Assembly (NCBI GenBank): GCA_033558025.1
Contig: JAUCEF010000047.1
Span: forward strand, 1-44,961
Length of the DNA: 44,961 bases
Source: Phytophthora sp. 'mugwort'
Lineage: Eukaryota > Oomycota > Peronosporomycetes > Peronosporales > Peronosporaceae
Direction of reading: 5' to 3'
The notes beneath the pieces are model-generated. The model was not told where the DNA came from. It worked only from the letters and a program-made list of their open reading frames with translations, and ran no database searches. Positions 12,178-22,081 of the stretch are shown here, piece by piece (positions within the stretch are counted from its first letter, which is position 1; each line of letters opens with the position of its first letter). The translations under genes and the position numbers were made by a program.

Positions 12178-12251
12178 CGGAAAAAACGGGACTTGAACCC
12201 GCGACTTATAGCGTGACAAGCTACCACTCTAACCAACTGAGCTATTTTTCC
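12178..12251 (-). tRNA. trnD: tRNA-Asp(GUC)
   Basis: Cloverleaf with acceptor GGAAAAA pairing TTTTTCC, D-arm GCTCAGTTGGTTAGAGT, anticodon loop TTGTCAC (GUC) and T-arm GGGTTCAAGTCCC. It lies between atp6 and nad3 in both arms. Confidence 0.93.
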
Positions 12252-12287
12252 AATATAAAATATTATATCTTATTTTTGTATATTTTA

Positions 12288-13007
12288 TTAATGTAAATTT
12301 AAAGCATCATTTATATACATACACGTTAAAATCGTAAACACATATGCCTGAATTAAAGCTACAGCAATTTCTAAACCAACCAATAATACAATAATTATTA
12401 ATGGAATAAAATGTGCCATAAAAATAAAACTATTTACATTTAACATAGCCCAAGCAAAACCTGCAATTACTTTTAATAAAGTATGTCCAGCCATCATATT
12501 TGCAAATAATCGTACAGGTAAACTAATTACACGAAAAATGTATGAAACTAATTCAATAGGTACTAAGATGGGAACTAATGCTATACTTGCACCACTAGGT
12601 AATAATAAATTTAAAAAATTAAATTTATGTTTTTTAATTCCAATTAAATTAAAACCTAAATAAATTGTTAATGCTAAAGTAAACGTAATAATTAAATGAC
12701 TTGTTATAGTAAAACTGTATGGAATCATTCCTATTAAATTACATAATAAAATAAAAAAAAAAACAACAAAAATTAATGAAACAAAATATTTACCAGCTTT
12801 TCCTATACTAGAATAAGTTAATTCAATTGTAATATTAAAAATCATTTCAAAAATTTGTTGAAAACGTGTTGGAATAAATTTAGTTTTTATACATGTAAAT
12901 ATATATAAATAAACTAAACCTATTACTAAAATTAAAGAAGCATTAGTAAATACAAAAGGTATTTGAAAAATAGGTAAAATTTCAAATTGTTCTAAAGGAC
13001 TAACCAT
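12288..13007 (-). CDS. atp6: ATP synthase subunit a
   Basis: Membrane stator subunit that forms the proton half-channels against the c-ring. The protein has 239 residues and five or more hydrophobic helices. The key helix contains the conserved arginine in SLPVRLFANMMAGHTLLK. The C-terminal helix reads [20 protein letters not shown] with the usual Glu and Gln. The start ATG at 13007 gives a normal N-terminus (MVSPLEQFEILPIF). The inverted duplication ends within this gene at 12897 because the window edge cuts the left arm. Confidence 0.97.
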   Translation of the reverse strand: MVSPLEQFEILPIFQIPFVFTNASLILVIGLVYLYIFTCIKTKFIPTRFQQIFEMIFNITIELTYSSIGKAGKYFVSLIFVVFFFILLCNLIGMIPYSFTITSHLIITFTLALTIYLGFNLIGIKKHKFNFLNLLLPSGASIALVPILVPIELVSYIFRVISLPVRLFANMMAGHTLLKVIAGFAWAMLNVNSFIFMAHFIPLIIIVLLVGLEIAVALIQAYVFTILTCMYINDALNLH

Positions 13008-13031
13008 AAAAATTATTAATTTTTTAATAAA

Positions 13032-13946
13032 TTAATTACCTCCCCACCAGTAAACTGCTACAAATAAAAATAACCAAACAACATCTACAAAATGCCAATA
13101 CCAAGCTGCAGCTTCAAAACCGAAATGATGTTGTTTTGTAAAATGATGATTAATTAATCTAATAGTACTTACTATAATAAAAATAGTACCTACAATAACG
13201 TGAATACCATGAAAACCTGTTAATAAAAAAAAAGTTGTACCATAAATACTATCAGAAATTGAAAAAGTACTTTCAATATATTCATAGGCTTGAATTAAAG
13301 TAAAAAAAAAAGCTAATAAAATTGTAATAATTAAACTTAAAATAGCATTTTTTCTATCACCAAAAACTATTGAATGGTGTGCCCAAGTAATAGTTGCCCC
13401 AGATGATAATAATATTACAGTATTTAATAAAGGAATACCCCAAGCATTAACAGTTTCAATACCTAATGGTGGCCATAAAGATCCAATTTCAGGTGTTGGT
13501 GCTAAAGCTGAATGAAAAAAAGCCCAAAAAAAACTAACAAAAAATAGTAATTCACTAAAAATAAATAAAAGCATACCATTTCTTAAACCTAATTGTACTT
13601 GTTTAGTATGTTGACCTTCATATACAGCTTCTCTAACTATATCACGAAACCAAGTATACATTGTTAAAATAATCATTAAAAATCCTGTTAAAATTAAGAA
13701 ATTACTGCCAATATAACCATGAAAATACATAGCACCACCAAAAGTTAAAAAAAAAAGTCCAAAAGAAATTATAAAAGGCCAAGGACTTGGATCTACTAAA
13801 TGATAAGGATGTTTTTGTGTATTTTGTATATTATTACTAATTTCTTTTAAAATTTTTAAATCATTTTGAAATTTATCGATATTAGAATCATTTGTTGTAG
13901 TTTCTATTTGTAAATTTTTTTTATTAATATAATAATAATTTTTCAT
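13032..13946 (-). CDS. cox3: Cytochrome c oxidase subunit 3
   Basis: Membrane subunit of complex IV. The conserved core begins at HPYHLVDPSPWPF near residue 46. It includes FWAFFHSALAPTPEIGSLWPP, the ALTERNATE-helix segment SGATITWAHHS, TGFHGIHVIVGT and the C-terminal WYWHFVDVVWLFLFVAVYWW. At 304 residues it is longer than the usual 265-275 because of a polar N-terminal extension of about 43 residues with no homology I recognise. No other ATG lies between the extension and the core. Confidence 0.95.
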   Translation of the reverse strand: MKNYYYINKKNLQIETTTNDSNIDKFQNDLKILKEISNNIQNTQKHPYHLVDPSPWPFIISFGLFFLTFGGAMYFHGYIGSNFLILTGFLMIILTMYTWFRDIVREAVYEGQHTKQVQLGLRNGMLLFIFSELLFFVSFFWAFFHSALAPTPEIGSLWPPLGIETVNAWGIPLLNTVILLSSGATITWAHHSIVFGDRKNAILSLIITILLAFFFTLIQAYEYIESTFSISDSIYGTTFFLLTGFHGIHVIVGTIFIIVSTIRLINHHFTKQHHFGFEAAAWYWHFVDVVWLFLFVAVYWWGGN

Positions 13947-14006
13947 AAGAATTTTATAATTTGTAATAATTAATTATTTAATGATAAATAATGTATTTTA
14001 AAAAAA

Positions 14007-14438
14007 TTAATCAAAAATAAGATTAAATTTTAATTTTTTTATATTTTTATAATATTGTTTTTTTGTATTGATTGTTTTACTTTTATTTTTTGAAGTTTGA
14101 ATAATTTCGTTTGTTATGTTTTTTAAATTTGCATTTAAAAGTAACCACGATATCGATTTTTTAATTTGTTTATCTTCATTTAAAAGCATTAAAAAATATC
14201 TATCTTTTTTTTTTTTTTTTTTATTTCGTTTTTTATTTGGAATACTTATTGCTTTTAATTTCGGTAATAAATTTTCAATTGATTTAAATAAAATAAAATT
14301 CGGTTTTTGTTTTGTAATTTTTTTTAAAGTAATTAAAATATTTATAAATATGTTTTCAGAACAAGTTTTTTTTCCTTTTTTTAATAACATATTTATAAAT
14401 AATTTTTTTATTTTATACTCTTCGTATTTTAGTTCCAT
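14007..14438 (-). CDS. rps7: Ribosomal protein S7
   Basis: Small-subunit protein that binds the 3' domain of the SSU rRNA. The protein has 143 residues. Recognised from [14 protein letters not shown] near the N-terminus, the segment [17 protein letters not shown], and the C-terminal [21 protein letters not shown] run of lysines replaces part of the usual central loop. It follows rps12 with a 26-nt overlap, the bacterial str-operon order. A second in-frame ATG at 14390 could be the true start. Confidence 0.9.
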   Translation of the reverse strand: MELKYEEYKIKKLFINMLLKKGKKTCSENIFINILITLKKITKQKPNFILFKSIENLLPKLKAISIPNKKRNKKKKKKDRYFLMLLNEDKQIKKSISWLLLNANLKNITNEIIQTSKNKSKTINTKKQYYKNIKKLKFNLIFD

Positions 14439-14793
14439 ATTTTGATCTTGATGTTTTTCGAGAATAAATCCCTAATAAATCATATTTACCACGAATTACA
14501 TGATATTTTACTCCAGGTAAATCTTTTACACGACCTCCTCTAACTAATACTATTGAATGTTCTTGTAAAGTATGACCAATACCTGGAATATAAGTAATTA
14601 TTGTATACCTACTAGATAGGTGTACTTTTGCTACTTTACGCATAGCAGAATTTGGTTTTTTAGGTGTTGTATTATAAACTTTTAAACAAATACCTTTACG
14701 TTGAGGACATTGTTTTAAAGCTGGACTTTTATTTCTTTTTTTTTTTTCTAAACGTTTTTGTTTTTTTAAAAATAATTGATTAATTGTTGACAT
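14413..14793 (-). CDS. rps12: Ribosomal protein S12
   Basis: Decoding-centre protein of the small subunit. The protein has 126 residues. Signatures are [59 protein letters not shown] and the tail [15 protein letters not shown] chose the ATG at 14793; the frame is open further upstream into trnV but lacks similarity there. rps7 follows with a short overlap. Confidence 0.97.
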   Translation of the reverse strand: MSTINQLFLKKQKRLEKKKRNKSPALKQCPQRKGICLKVYNTTPKKPNSAMRKVAKVHLSSRYTIITYIPGIGHTLQEHSIVLVRGGRVKDLPGVKYHVIRGKYDLLGIYSRKTSRSKYGTKIRRV

Positions 14794-14810
14794 ATTATTT
14801 GTTATTTTAT

Positions 14811-14883
14811 TGAATAATAACGGACTCGAACCGCTAACATTTTCGGTGTAAACGAAATACTCTACCAATTGAGTTAATTATTC
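14811..14883 (-). tRNA. trnV: tRNA-Val(UAC)
   Basis: Acceptor GAATAAT pairs ATTATTC. The anticodon arm is TTTCG-TTTACAC-CGAAA (UAC) and the T-arm is GCGGTTCGAGTCCGT. It is the first of four closely packed tRNA genes upstream of rps12. Confidence 0.92.
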
Positions 14884-14885
14884 AT

Positions 14886-14959
14886 TGGGCCTAAGTAGAT
14901 TTGAACTACTGACTTTACACTTATCAGGCGTATACTCTAACCAACTGAGTTATAGGCCC
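14886..14959 (-). tRNA. trnI: tRNA-Ile(GAU)
   Basis: Acceptor GGGCCTA pairs TAGGCCC. The anticodon arm is TACGC-CTGATAA-GTGTA (GAU) with one G-T pair, and the D-arm AACTCAGTTGGTTAGAGT is canonical. Confidence 0.92.
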
Positions 14960-14961
14960 TT

Positions 14962-15033
14962 TTGAAGTAAAAGGATTCGAACCTTTGATTTTCCGTACCA
15001 AAAACGGAGGCCTTACCACTTGGCTATACTTCA
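14962..15033 (-). tRNA. trnQ: tRNA-Gln(UUG)
   Basis: Acceptor TGAAGTA pairs TACTTCA. The anticodon arm is TCCGT-TTTTGGT-ACGGA (UUG) and the T-arm is AAAGGTTCGAATCCTTT. Confidence 0.92.
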
Positions 15034-15048
15034 AAATAAATAAAATAT

Positions 15049-15120
15049 ATGCTTAGAAAGATTTGAACTTTCATTTTATAGATCCGCAATCTAACGCTTT
15101 ATCCATTTAAGCTATAAGCA
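15049..15120 (-). tRNA. trnR: tRNA-Arg(GCG)
   Basis: Acceptor TGCTTA pairs TAAGCA. The anticodon loop is TTGCGGA (GCG), which would read CGN arginine codons. The outermost anticodon-stem pair is a T-T mismatch. Confidence 0.88.
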
Positions 15121-15131
15121 TAAGTTTAATT

Positions 15132-15459
15132 TTAATTTTTTTTTATAATTTTAATATTTATTAATGAATTTTTAGATAAAAATTTTTTAATTAAAACTAA
15201 AAAATTTAATAAATAAAAAATATTTTTAAATTTTATATTAATTTTAGAAGTATAATTTTTATGAATAAAATGTTCACAGTGATTTTTTATTTACATGGGG
15301 AGATCTTAATAATGTAAAAATTTTTTTTTTTTGTTTTGTTTGAAATACACCGGGTATTTGAATATTTTTGAATTTATTAATTTTTTTTAATTTTAATAAA
15401 TTTTGTTTGAGTTGATTTATTTTTTGAAATGATTTAAAAGTTATTCTTAAAAGATACAT
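15132..15459 (-). CDS. rps10: Ribosomal protein S10, one-base frame break
   Basis: Small-subunit head protein. The first open stretch (61 residues from ATG 15459) ends KKIFTLLRSPHVNKKSL, matching the S10 signature around SPHxxKKSREHFE. The frame then breaks at about 15268-15272, where the coding strand reads TCACTGTGAACAT. Ignoring one T there gives Ser-Arg-Glu-His-Phe and an open frame to TAA at 15132-15134. The total is 328 nt, that is 108 codons plus stop plus one extra base, the normal S10 size. It is most likely a sequence error, though a programmed shift is possible. Confidence 0.8.
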
Positions 15460-15475
15460 ATTTTAATAATAAAAT

Positions 15476-15549
15476 TGTCTGGAGGTGGATTTGAACCACC
15501 GACACAAAGATTTTCAGTCTTTTACTCTAACCAACTGAGCTATCCAAAC
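15476..15549 (-). tRNA. trnF: tRNA-Phe(GAA)
   Basis: Acceptor GTTTGGA pairs TCCAGAC with one G-T pair. The anticodon arm is AAAGA-CTGAAAA-TCTTT (GAA) and the T-arm is GGTGGTTCAAATCCACC. It lies between rps10 and nad2. Confidence 0.92.
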
Positions 15550-15555
15550 TAAATA

Positions 15556-17049
15556 TTATATTAATAAATATAAATAAATTTTGTTTAAATTTATTAATAT
15601 AATATTAGGATAAATAAATAAAAATAAAATAAATTGAGTACTAATTAATAATATTATACTTTGACTTTTATTTATTTGTGAAATATACATTTTTCTAAAT
15701 ATTTTTTCAAAATAAATAATTTTAATTATTTTTAAATAATAAAAAGAGCTTAAAACACTTATAATAATACCAAAAAATACTAAACTAAAATAATTATTTT
15801 TAATAGCTGAAAAAAATATAAATAATTTTGAAAAAAAACCCGCTAATGGGGGTATACCAGCTAATGAAAAAATATTTATGATTATAATAATAGCAATTAA
15901 TTTATTAATAGTATATATATTTGATAAATCTGTTAAATATTTAATTGGTTTATGATTGATATTTAAAGATAAATAAGAAGTCCATAAATTAATACTTGTT
16001 ATAATATAAATTATAATATATAATAAAATAAATGGAATATTATTTAACATATTTGAAGTAAATCCTATTAATATAAAACCTACATGACTTATTGCACTAT
16101 AAGCTAATAATCTTTTGATTTTTTTTTGTTGTAATGCCGATAATGCACCGATTAACATAGATAAAAATGAAATAATATAAAAAAAAATTTCAAAGAAATA
16201 TGAAATATTAAAAAAAATCTCAAAAAATAAACGAATTAAAATTCCTATAAAAGCAATTTTTGGTACAATAGCAAAAAAACTTGAAATATTATTTGGAGCA
16301 CCTTCATATACATCAGGCAACCAAAAATGAAAAGGTGTAGCACCTATTTTAAATAAAATACCAACTAAAATAAAAATTAATCCATAAGATAAACTAATTA
16401 ATATATTTATATTATCTAAAAAATTTATATTTGATAATATTAAAAAAATATTATTAAAATTTAATGAACCTGTAATAGCATAAATTATTGAAGAACCAAA
16501 TAGAATAAAACCTGAAGCAATTGATCCTAAAATAAAATATTTTAAACCAGCCTCAATTGATAATATCGATTTTTTTTGGGTGGATGTTAATATATAAAAA
16601 CTTAAACTTTGTAATTCAATTGCTAAATATAAAGTAATAAAATGATTTGCAGATACCAATAACATTAAACCCAATAATGATATTAACATTAATATATTAA
16701 TTTCATATGAATTTATTTTTTGTTGTATTAAATATTTTTGTTGTATTAAAAAACAAATAATTGTTAATAAAATTAAAATTATTTTAATAAATTGTGTAAA
16801 ATTATTAATAAGTAATACACCATTTAATATGTTACTTGAAATATTTGTTATATTTAACGTTAATATTAAAAGAATTAATAATAAATATATTATTATAGTA
16901 GTAATATTTTTAATAATCAAAATTTTTTGAGCATTTTGATTTTTTTTATAAAAAACACCAAATAATAATAAAATTAATAAAAAAGTTGTTAAAAAAAATT
17001 CGGGGATAATAATTTCAAAATTATTATTAAAAATTTCCTGAAAAAACAT
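15556..17049 (-). CDS. nad2: NADH dehydrogenase subunit 2
   Basis: Antiporter-like membrane subunit of complex I. The protein has 497 residues with about fourteen hydrophobic helices. Conserved parts are LYLAIELQSLSFYILTS with the membrane Glu, KIGATPFHFWLPDVYEGAPN with the conserved Lys region, the helix RLLAYSAISHVGFILIGF, and LAGIPPLAGFFSKLFIF. It starts at ATG 17049 and is transcribed divergently from nad7 across a 116-bp spacer. Confidence 0.96.
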   Translation of the reverse strand: MFFQEIFNNNFEIIIPEFFLTTFLLILLLFGVFYKKNQNAQKILIIKNITTIIIYLLLILLILTLNITNISSNILNGVLLINNFTQFIKIILILLTIICFLIQQKYLIQQKINSYEINILMLISLLGLMLLVSANHFITLYLAIELQSLSFYILTSTQKKSILSIEAGLKYFILGSIASGFILFGSSIIYAITGSLNFNNIFLILSNINFLDNINILISLSYGLIFILVGILFKIGATPFHFWLPDVYEGAPNNISSFFAIVPKIAFIGILIRLFFEIFFNISYFFEIFFYIISFLSMLIGALSALQQKKIKRLLAYSAISHVGFILIGFTSNMLNNIPFILLYIIIYIITSINLWTSYLSLNINHKPIKYLTDLSNIYTINKLIAIIIIINIFSLAGIPPLAGFFSKLFIFFSAIKNNYFSLVFFGIIISVLSSFYYLKIIKIIYFEKIFRKMYISQINKSQSIILLISTQFILFLFIYPNIILINLNKIYLYLLI

Positions 17050-17165
17050 AATGTAATAAAAGAAATAAATATTTTAAAAATACTTACTTACTATATATGC
17101 TATATATTTATAAAAAAATTAATTTATAAATATTATATTTTTATTAAAAAAAAAAAAAAAAAAAA
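17050..17165. promoter_or_regulatory. Divergent spacer nad2 / nad7
   Basis: This 116-bp gap separates two genes pointing away from each other, so it probably contains promoters for both strands. It includes a near-palindromic TATATATGCTATATA stretch around 17092-17106. An uninterrupted run of 21 A bases (17146-17166) runs directly into the nad7 ATG. Confidence 0.4.
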
Positions 17166-18344
17166 ATGTCATTAAAAAAAATTAAAAATTTTTCTATAAA
17201 TTTTGGTCCACAACATCCAGCGGCTCATGGTGTTTTACGTTTAATTTTAGAATTAAACGGTGAAGTTGTTAAAAAAGCTGATTCACATATAGGTTTATTA
17301 CATAGAGGTACAGAAAAATTAATTGAATATAAAAATTATTTACAGGCGTTACCTTATTTTGATCGTTTAGATTATGTATCTATGATGTGTCAAGAACATG
17401 CATATGTTTTGGCTATTGAAAAATTATTAAATTGTGATATACCTTTACGAGCACAATATATAAGAGTTTTATTTTCAGAAATAACACGTATCTTAAATCA
17501 TTTATTAGCTGTATGTTGTCATGCTTTAGATGTAGGAGCTATGACACCTTATTTTTGGGGATTTGAAGAACGTGAGAAATTAATGGAATTTTATGAACGT
17601 GTTTCTGGTGCACGTATGCATGCAGCTTATTTTAGACCTGGAGGTGTTAATCAAGATTTGCCTAAAGGTTTGTTAAATGATATATATATTTTTTGTGAAC
17701 AATTTAATACCCGTTTAGATGAAATTGAAGAAATGTTAACTAATAATAGAATTTGGAAACAAAGATTAGTAGATATTGGTATTATATCTGCTAAAGATGC
17801 TTTAAATTTTGGTTTTAGTGGTGTTATGTTACGTGGATCAGGTATTTCATGGGATTTACGTAAAACACAACCTTATGAAATTTATGATCAATTAAAATTT
17901 GATATACCTGTAGGTACAAATGGCGATTGTTATGATCGTTATTTAATTAGAATAGAAGAAATGCGACAATCAATTCGAATTATTTTGCAAGTACTTAATA
18001 AAATTCCCCAAGGTCCTATTAAATTAGATGATAAAAAAATTACAAATCCAAATAGAATTCAAATTAAAAATTCTATGGAGTCTTTAATTCATCATTTTAA
18101 ATATTATTCAGAAAATATTTGTGTAAATGCTGGTGAAACTTATACAGTTATTGAGGCACCTAAAGGTGAGTATGGTGTTTATTTAGTAGCAGATGGTACA
18201 AATAAACCCTACAGATGTAAAATTAAATCACCAGGATTTTTACATTTACAAGCATTAGATTTTATAGCTAAAAATCATATGATTGCTGATGTTGTTACAA
18301 TTATTGGTACTTTAGATGTTGTTTTTGGTGAAATTGATCGTTAA
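17166..18344 (+). CDS. nad7: NADH dehydrogenase subunit 7
   Basis: The 49-kDa peripheral-arm subunit of complex I that lines the quinone pocket. The protein has 392 residues, a normal length. Signatures are [20 protein letters not shown] at the N-terminus, [53 protein letters not shown] and the C-terminal [14 protein letters not shown]. It is the first gene of a plus-strand run that continues to nad6. Confidence 0.98.
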   Translation: MSLKKIKNFSINFGPQHPAAHGVLRLILELNGEVVKKADSHIGLLHRGTEKLIEYKNYLQALPYFDRLDYVSMMCQEHAYVLAIEKLLNCDIPLRAQYIRVLFSEITRILNHLLAVCCHALDVGAMTPYFWGFEEREKLMEFYERVSGARMHAAYFRPGGVNQDLPKGLLNDIYIFCEQFNTRLDEIEEMLTNNRIWKQRLVDIGIISAKDALNFGFSGVMLRGSGISWDLRKTQPYEIYDQLKFDIPVGTNGDCYDRYLIRIEEMRQSIRIILQVLNKIPQGPIKLDDKKITNPNRIQIKNSMESLIHHFKYYSENICVNAGETYTVIEAPKGEYGVYLVADGTNKPYRCKIKSPGFLHLQALDFIAKNHMIADVVTIIGTLDVVFGEIDR

Positions 18345-18382
18345 TATTAATTATTAGAATAAAATTTTATTTTCAATAAATT

Positions 18383-18802
18383 ATGCAAAAAAAAAAATTT
18401 AAAAAGTATAAATTAAATCAATTACAAAAAATTAAACAAACTTATAAATATATATATATATTTCGTTATAATGATTTAAATATTAATGAAATAATATCTT
18501 TAAAAAAAAAAATTAAAAAATTTGATTATAAATCTTTAATATTAAATCAAAATTTAATTATTGATATTTTTTTAAAATTAAAAGGACAAGGTTCTATTTT
18601 AATAATTTATGGAAATAATGAATTAAATTTAATAAGGGATTTATATAATTTTAAAAAACTTGAATTAATTTATTTGAGTATTCAAAATAATATTTATTCT
18701 AATTTAAAAGTAAAACAAATATTATCTAAAAACTATCCACCTTTAAATAATTTAATTGTTCAATCATTTTTAAATTTTATATATTATTTAAGAAAAATTT
18801 AA
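18383..18802 (+). CDS. rpl10: Probable ribosomal protein L10
   Basis: A 139-residue basic protein. Its layout resembles the first two thirds of bacterial L10. It has an N-terminal FRYNDLNINEIISLKKKI in the place of the L10 RGLTVAELTELR region, then LILNQNLIIDIFLKLKGQGS in the place of the KNTL...LKGPTA stretch. The C-terminal LSKNYPPLNNLIVQSFLNFI resembles LAKLPSREELLAQLLGAL. The similarity is judged by eye, so the call is tentative. Mitochondrial rpl10 is known from several protists and plants. It lies between nad7 and trnH. Confidence 0.5.
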   Translation: MQKKKFKKYKLNQLQKIKQTYKYIYIFRYNDLNINEIISLKKKIKKFDYKSLILNQNLIIDIFLKLKGQGSILIIYGNNELNLIRDLYNFKKLELIYLSIQNNIYSNLKVKQILSKNYPPLNNLIVQSFLNFIYYLRKI

Positions 18803-18805
18803 AAA

Positions 18806-18879
18806 GGCGATTATAACTTAAAGGTAGAGTGTTAGATTGTGGGTCTAAGTGTTATGGGTTCAAGTCCCATTTTTCGCCC
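18806..18879 (+). tRNA. trnH: tRNA-His(GUG)
   Basis: Acceptor GGCGA pairs TCGCC, with two T-T mismatches at its base. The anticodon arm is TTAGA-TTGTGGG-TCTAA (GUG) and the T-arm is ATGGGTTCAAGTCCCAT. It starts 3 nt after the rpl10 candidate and precedes nad4. Confidence 0.9.
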
Positions 18880-18900
18880 ATTTTTAAATTAAATTTTTTT

Positions 18901-20376
18901 ATGTTTAATAAGTTTATATTAATTTTTTTACTTATTTTACCATTAATTACGGTTATTATATTAGCTTTTTCGAAAAATGAAAAATTTATAAAAAATTTTA
19001 GTATTTTTATGTCTTTTTTCATTTTTTTAATGTCATTACCTTTATGGATTTTATTTGATAAATCAACTTCTAATTTTCAATATTTATTTAAAATAGAATG
19101 GATTAGTCAATTTAATATTAATTTTTATTTAGGTATTGATGGTATTTCATTATTTTTTATAATTTTAACAACATTTTTGATTCCAATCTGTATGTTAATT
19201 AGTTATGAAATGATTAATAAAAATATAAAAGAATATTTTATTTTATATTTTATTTTAGAATTTTGTTTAATCATTTCATTTAGTATATTAGATGTACTTA
19301 TTTTTTATATTTTCTTTGAAAGTGTATTAATTCCTATGTTTTTAATTATAGGTATTTGGGGTTCAAGAGAACGTAAAATTAAAGCTTCATATTTGTTTTT
19401 TATGTATACATTAGCAGGTTCATTATTTATGTTTATTGCCATTATTCATTTATTTTTAACTGTGGGTACAACTGATTATCAAATATTATATTATAGTAAT
19501 TTTAATTTTTCATATGAAAAATTTTATTTCTTAGCTTTTTTTTTATCATTTGCTGTTAAAGTTCCAATGTTACCTTTTCATGTTTGGTTACCGGAAGCAC
19601 ATGTTGAAGCACCTACCGCAGGTTCTGTACTATTAGCTGGTATTTTATTAAAATTAGGATCATACGGTATGATTAGGTTTTTAGTTCCTTTATTTCCTAA
19701 AGCTGCATTATATTTTACACCGTATATTTTAGTTTTATGTTTAATATCTGTTATTTATGCGTCATTAACAGCTATACGACAAACAGATTTGAAACGTATT
19801 ATTGCTTATGCATCAGTTGCTCATATGAATTTTATAATATTGGGTATTTTTTCTTTAACTATTCAAGGATTAGAAGGTAGTATTATTCAAATGATTAGTC
19901 ATGGTTTAGTATCGAGTGGTTTATTTTTTTCAATTGGATGTTTATATGATCGATATCATACAAGATTTATTAATTATTATGGTGGTTTAGCACATACAAT
20001 GCCTTTATTTTGTATTGCATTATTTATTTATGTATTAGCAAATATGTCTATTCCAGGTTCAAGTAGTTTTGTGGGTGAAATTCTTATTTTAACTGGAGTT
20101 TTTGAAGATAATACTACAACAGCTGTTTTTGCGACAATTGGTATGTTTTTGGGTGGGGTATATTCTTTATTATTTTATAATCGAATTTGTTATGGTAATA
20201 TTCAAAATATTTATTTAAAAATTTATTATGATTTAACTTATCGTGAATTTTTAATTCATTTAATATTAATTATAAATATCTTTTTATTAGGTTTATATCC
20301 TAAAATTTTTGAAAGTTGTATGCATGAAAGTGTTTCAAAAATTTTAATACATATTGATTTTTCTTATTTTTATTAA
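18901..20376 (+). CDS. nad4: NADH dehydrogenase subunit 4
   Basis: Antiporter-like membrane subunit of complex I. The protein has 491 residues. Signatures are YFIFFESVLIPMFLIIGIWG with the conserved Glu, KVPMLPFHVWLPEAHVEAPT with the pump Lys, TDLKRIIAYASVAHMNF and MSIPGSSSFVGE. I chose the ATG at 18901; the open frame upstream overlaps trnH and has no similarity. Confidence 0.97.
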   Translation: MFNKFILIFLLILPLITVIILAFSKNEKFIKNFSIFMSFFIFLMSLPLWILFDKSTSNFQYLFKIEWISQFNINFYLGIDGISLFFIILTTFLIPICMLISYEMINKNIKEYFILYFILEFCLIISFSILDVLIFYIFFESVLIPMFLIIGIWGSRERKIKASYLFFMYTLAGSLFMFIAIIHLFLTVGTTDYQILYYSNFNFSYEKFYFLAFFLSFAVKVPMLPFHVWLPEAHVEAPTAGSVLLAGILLKLGSYGMIRFLVPLFPKAALYFTPYILVLCLISVIYASLTAIRQTDLKRIIAYASVAHMNFIILGIFSLTIQGLEGSIIQMISHGLVSSGLFFSIGCLYDRYHTRFINYYGGLAHTMPLFCIALFIYVLANMSIPGSSSFVGEILILTGVFEDNTTTAVFATIGMFLGGVYSLLFYNRICYGNIQNIYLKIYYDLTYREFLIHLILIINIFLLGLYPKIFESCMHESVSKILIHIDFSYFY

Positions 20377-20400
20377 ACAAAATTTTTTGTTTAATAAAAA

Positions 20401-20472
20401 GCCCTTTTAGTCTAATGGTTAGGACATTACCTTTTCACGGTAAAAATACGAGTTCAATTCTCGTAAAGGGTA
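20401..20472 (+). tRNA. trnE: tRNA-Glu(UUC)
   Basis: Acceptor GCCCTTT pairs AAAGGGT with a G-T first pair. The anticodon arm is TTACC-TTTTCAC-GGTAA (UUC) and the T-arm is ACGAGTTCAATTCTCGT. Confidence 0.92.
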
Positions 20473-20551
20473 TAAAAAATATATATTTGATATATTTTGG
20501 TAATTATAATAATTTATAATTATTAAATAATATGATAATTTAATAACCTCT

Positions 20552-22081
20552 ATGGCTATTGAATTATCATATATACTGGAATCAAATATTAAAAAATATA
20601 AAGATGAAAAAAGTTTACAAGAAACAGGTATTGTTCTTTCAATGAGTGATGGTATTGCAAGATGTTATGGTTTAACTAAAATTCAAGCAGGTGAAATGGT
20701 TGAATTTAATAATGGTAATATTAAAGGAATGGCTTTAAATTTAGAACCTGATGTTGTTGGTGTTGTTGTTTTTAGTAATGATAGAGAAATTCAAGAAGGT
20801 AATTTTGTACGAAGAACTGGATCTATTGTTAGTGTACCTGTAGGACCTGAAGTATTAGGTAGAGTAGTTGATGCTTTAGGACAACCCATTGATGGTAAAG
20901 GTCAAATTAACAGTAAATTAGAAAGTAGAGTTGAAGTTAAAGCTCCAGGTATTATGCCTAGAGAAAGTGTTAAACAACCTGTACAAACAGGTTTAAAAGC
21001 TGTAGATAGTTTAATTCCTATTGGTCGTGGTCAAAGGGAATTAATTATTGGTGATAGACAAACAGGTAAAACATCTATTGCTATTGATACTATAATTAAT
21101 CAAAGAGAACCTCATTTAAAAAAAGATATAAATAATCAATTATATTGTATTTATGTAGGTGTTGGTCAAAAAAGATCAACAATTGCTGAATTAACAAAAA
21201 CTTTAGAAGAAAAAAATGCAATGTTTTTTTCTGTTATTGTAGCGGCTACTGCTTCAGATTCAGCACCCTTACAATATTTAGCTCCATATACTGGTTGTGC
21301 TTTAGGTGAATATTTTAGAGATAATGGTAAACATGCTGTTATTTTCTATGATGATTTATCAAAACAAGCGGTAGCTTATAGACAAATGTCTTTATTATTA
21401 AGAAGACCTCCAGGTAGAGAAGCTTATCCTGGAGATGTTTTTTATTTACACTCTCGTTTATTAGAAAGAGCTGCTAAAATGAATAAAAAAATTGGTGGTG
21501 GTTCATTAACCGCATTACCTATTATTGAAACACAAGCTGGAGATGTTTCTGCTTATATTCCAACAAATGTTATTTCAATTACTGATGGACAAATTTTTTT
21601 AGAAACAGAATTATTTAATGAAGGTCAAAGACCTGCAATTAGTGTTGGATTATCTGTAAGTCGTGTTGGTTCTTCTGCACAAATTAAAGCTATGAAACAA
21701 ATTGCTGGTACAATGAAATTAGAATTAGCACAATTTAGAGAAGTACAAGCATTTGCTCAATTTGGTTCTGATTTAGATGCTACAACTCAACAACAATTAA
21801 ATAGAGGGATTAGATTAACAGAAATGTTAAAACAAGGTTTAAATATACCGTTATCTGTTGAAAATCAAATTGTAATTATTTATTTAGGTGTACGTGGTTT
21901 CTTAGATAAAATTGCTGTTGATAAAATTTCAAGTTTTGAAATTAGTTGGTTAAATTTTATAAAAAATAATCATTTTAATATTTTAGAAGAAATCTTAAAT
22001 AAAAAAGAAATATCTAAAGAATTAGAAAAAAAACTTAATATTTTAGCAACAAATTTTACTAATAATTTTATTACAAAATAA
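20552..22081 (+). CDS. atp1: ATP synthase F1 subunit alpha
   Basis: Non-catalytic nucleotide-binding subunit of the F1 head. The protein has 509 residues. It shows the P-loop GDRQTGKTS, the alpha-subunit stretch [31 protein letters not shown] and the arginine-finger segment [12 protein letters not shown]. Full length and no breaks. Retention of atp1 in mtDNA is typical for many protists and plants. Confidence 0.98.
   Translation: MAIELSYILESNIKKYKDEKSLQETGIVLSMSDGIARCYGLTKIQAGEMVEFNNGNIKGMALNLEPDVVGVVVFSNDREIQEGNFVRRTGSIVSVPVGPEVLGRVVDALGQPIDGKGQINSKLESRVEVKAPGIMPRESVKQPVQTGLKAVDSLIPIGRGQRELIIGDRQTGKTSIAIDTIINQREPHLKKDINNQLYCIYVGVGQKRSTIAELTKTLEEKNAMFFSVIVAATASDSAPLQYLAPYTGCALGEYFRDNGKHAVIFYDDLSKQAVAYRQMSLLLRRPPGREAYPGDVFYLHSRLLERAAKMNKKIGGGSLTALPIIETQAGDVSAYIPTNVISITDGQIFLETELFNEGQRPAISVGLSVSRVGSSAQIKAMKQIAGTMKLELAQFREVQAFAQFGSDLDATTQQQLNRGIRLTEMLKQGLNIPLSVENQIVIIYLGVRGFLDKIAVDKISSFEISWLNFIKNNHFNILEEILNKKEISKELEKKLNILATNFTNNFITK

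Noticed and set aside
14116..14445. Plus-strand ORF of 109 codons
   Set aside because: It lies antisense to rps7 and has no independent signature; it is an effect of A/T-rich coding on the other strand.
17146..17166. Run of 21 A as a transposon or retro-element tail
   Set aside because: No duplicated flanks or coding remnants are present. Long A runs are common here and this one lies just before the nad7 start codon.
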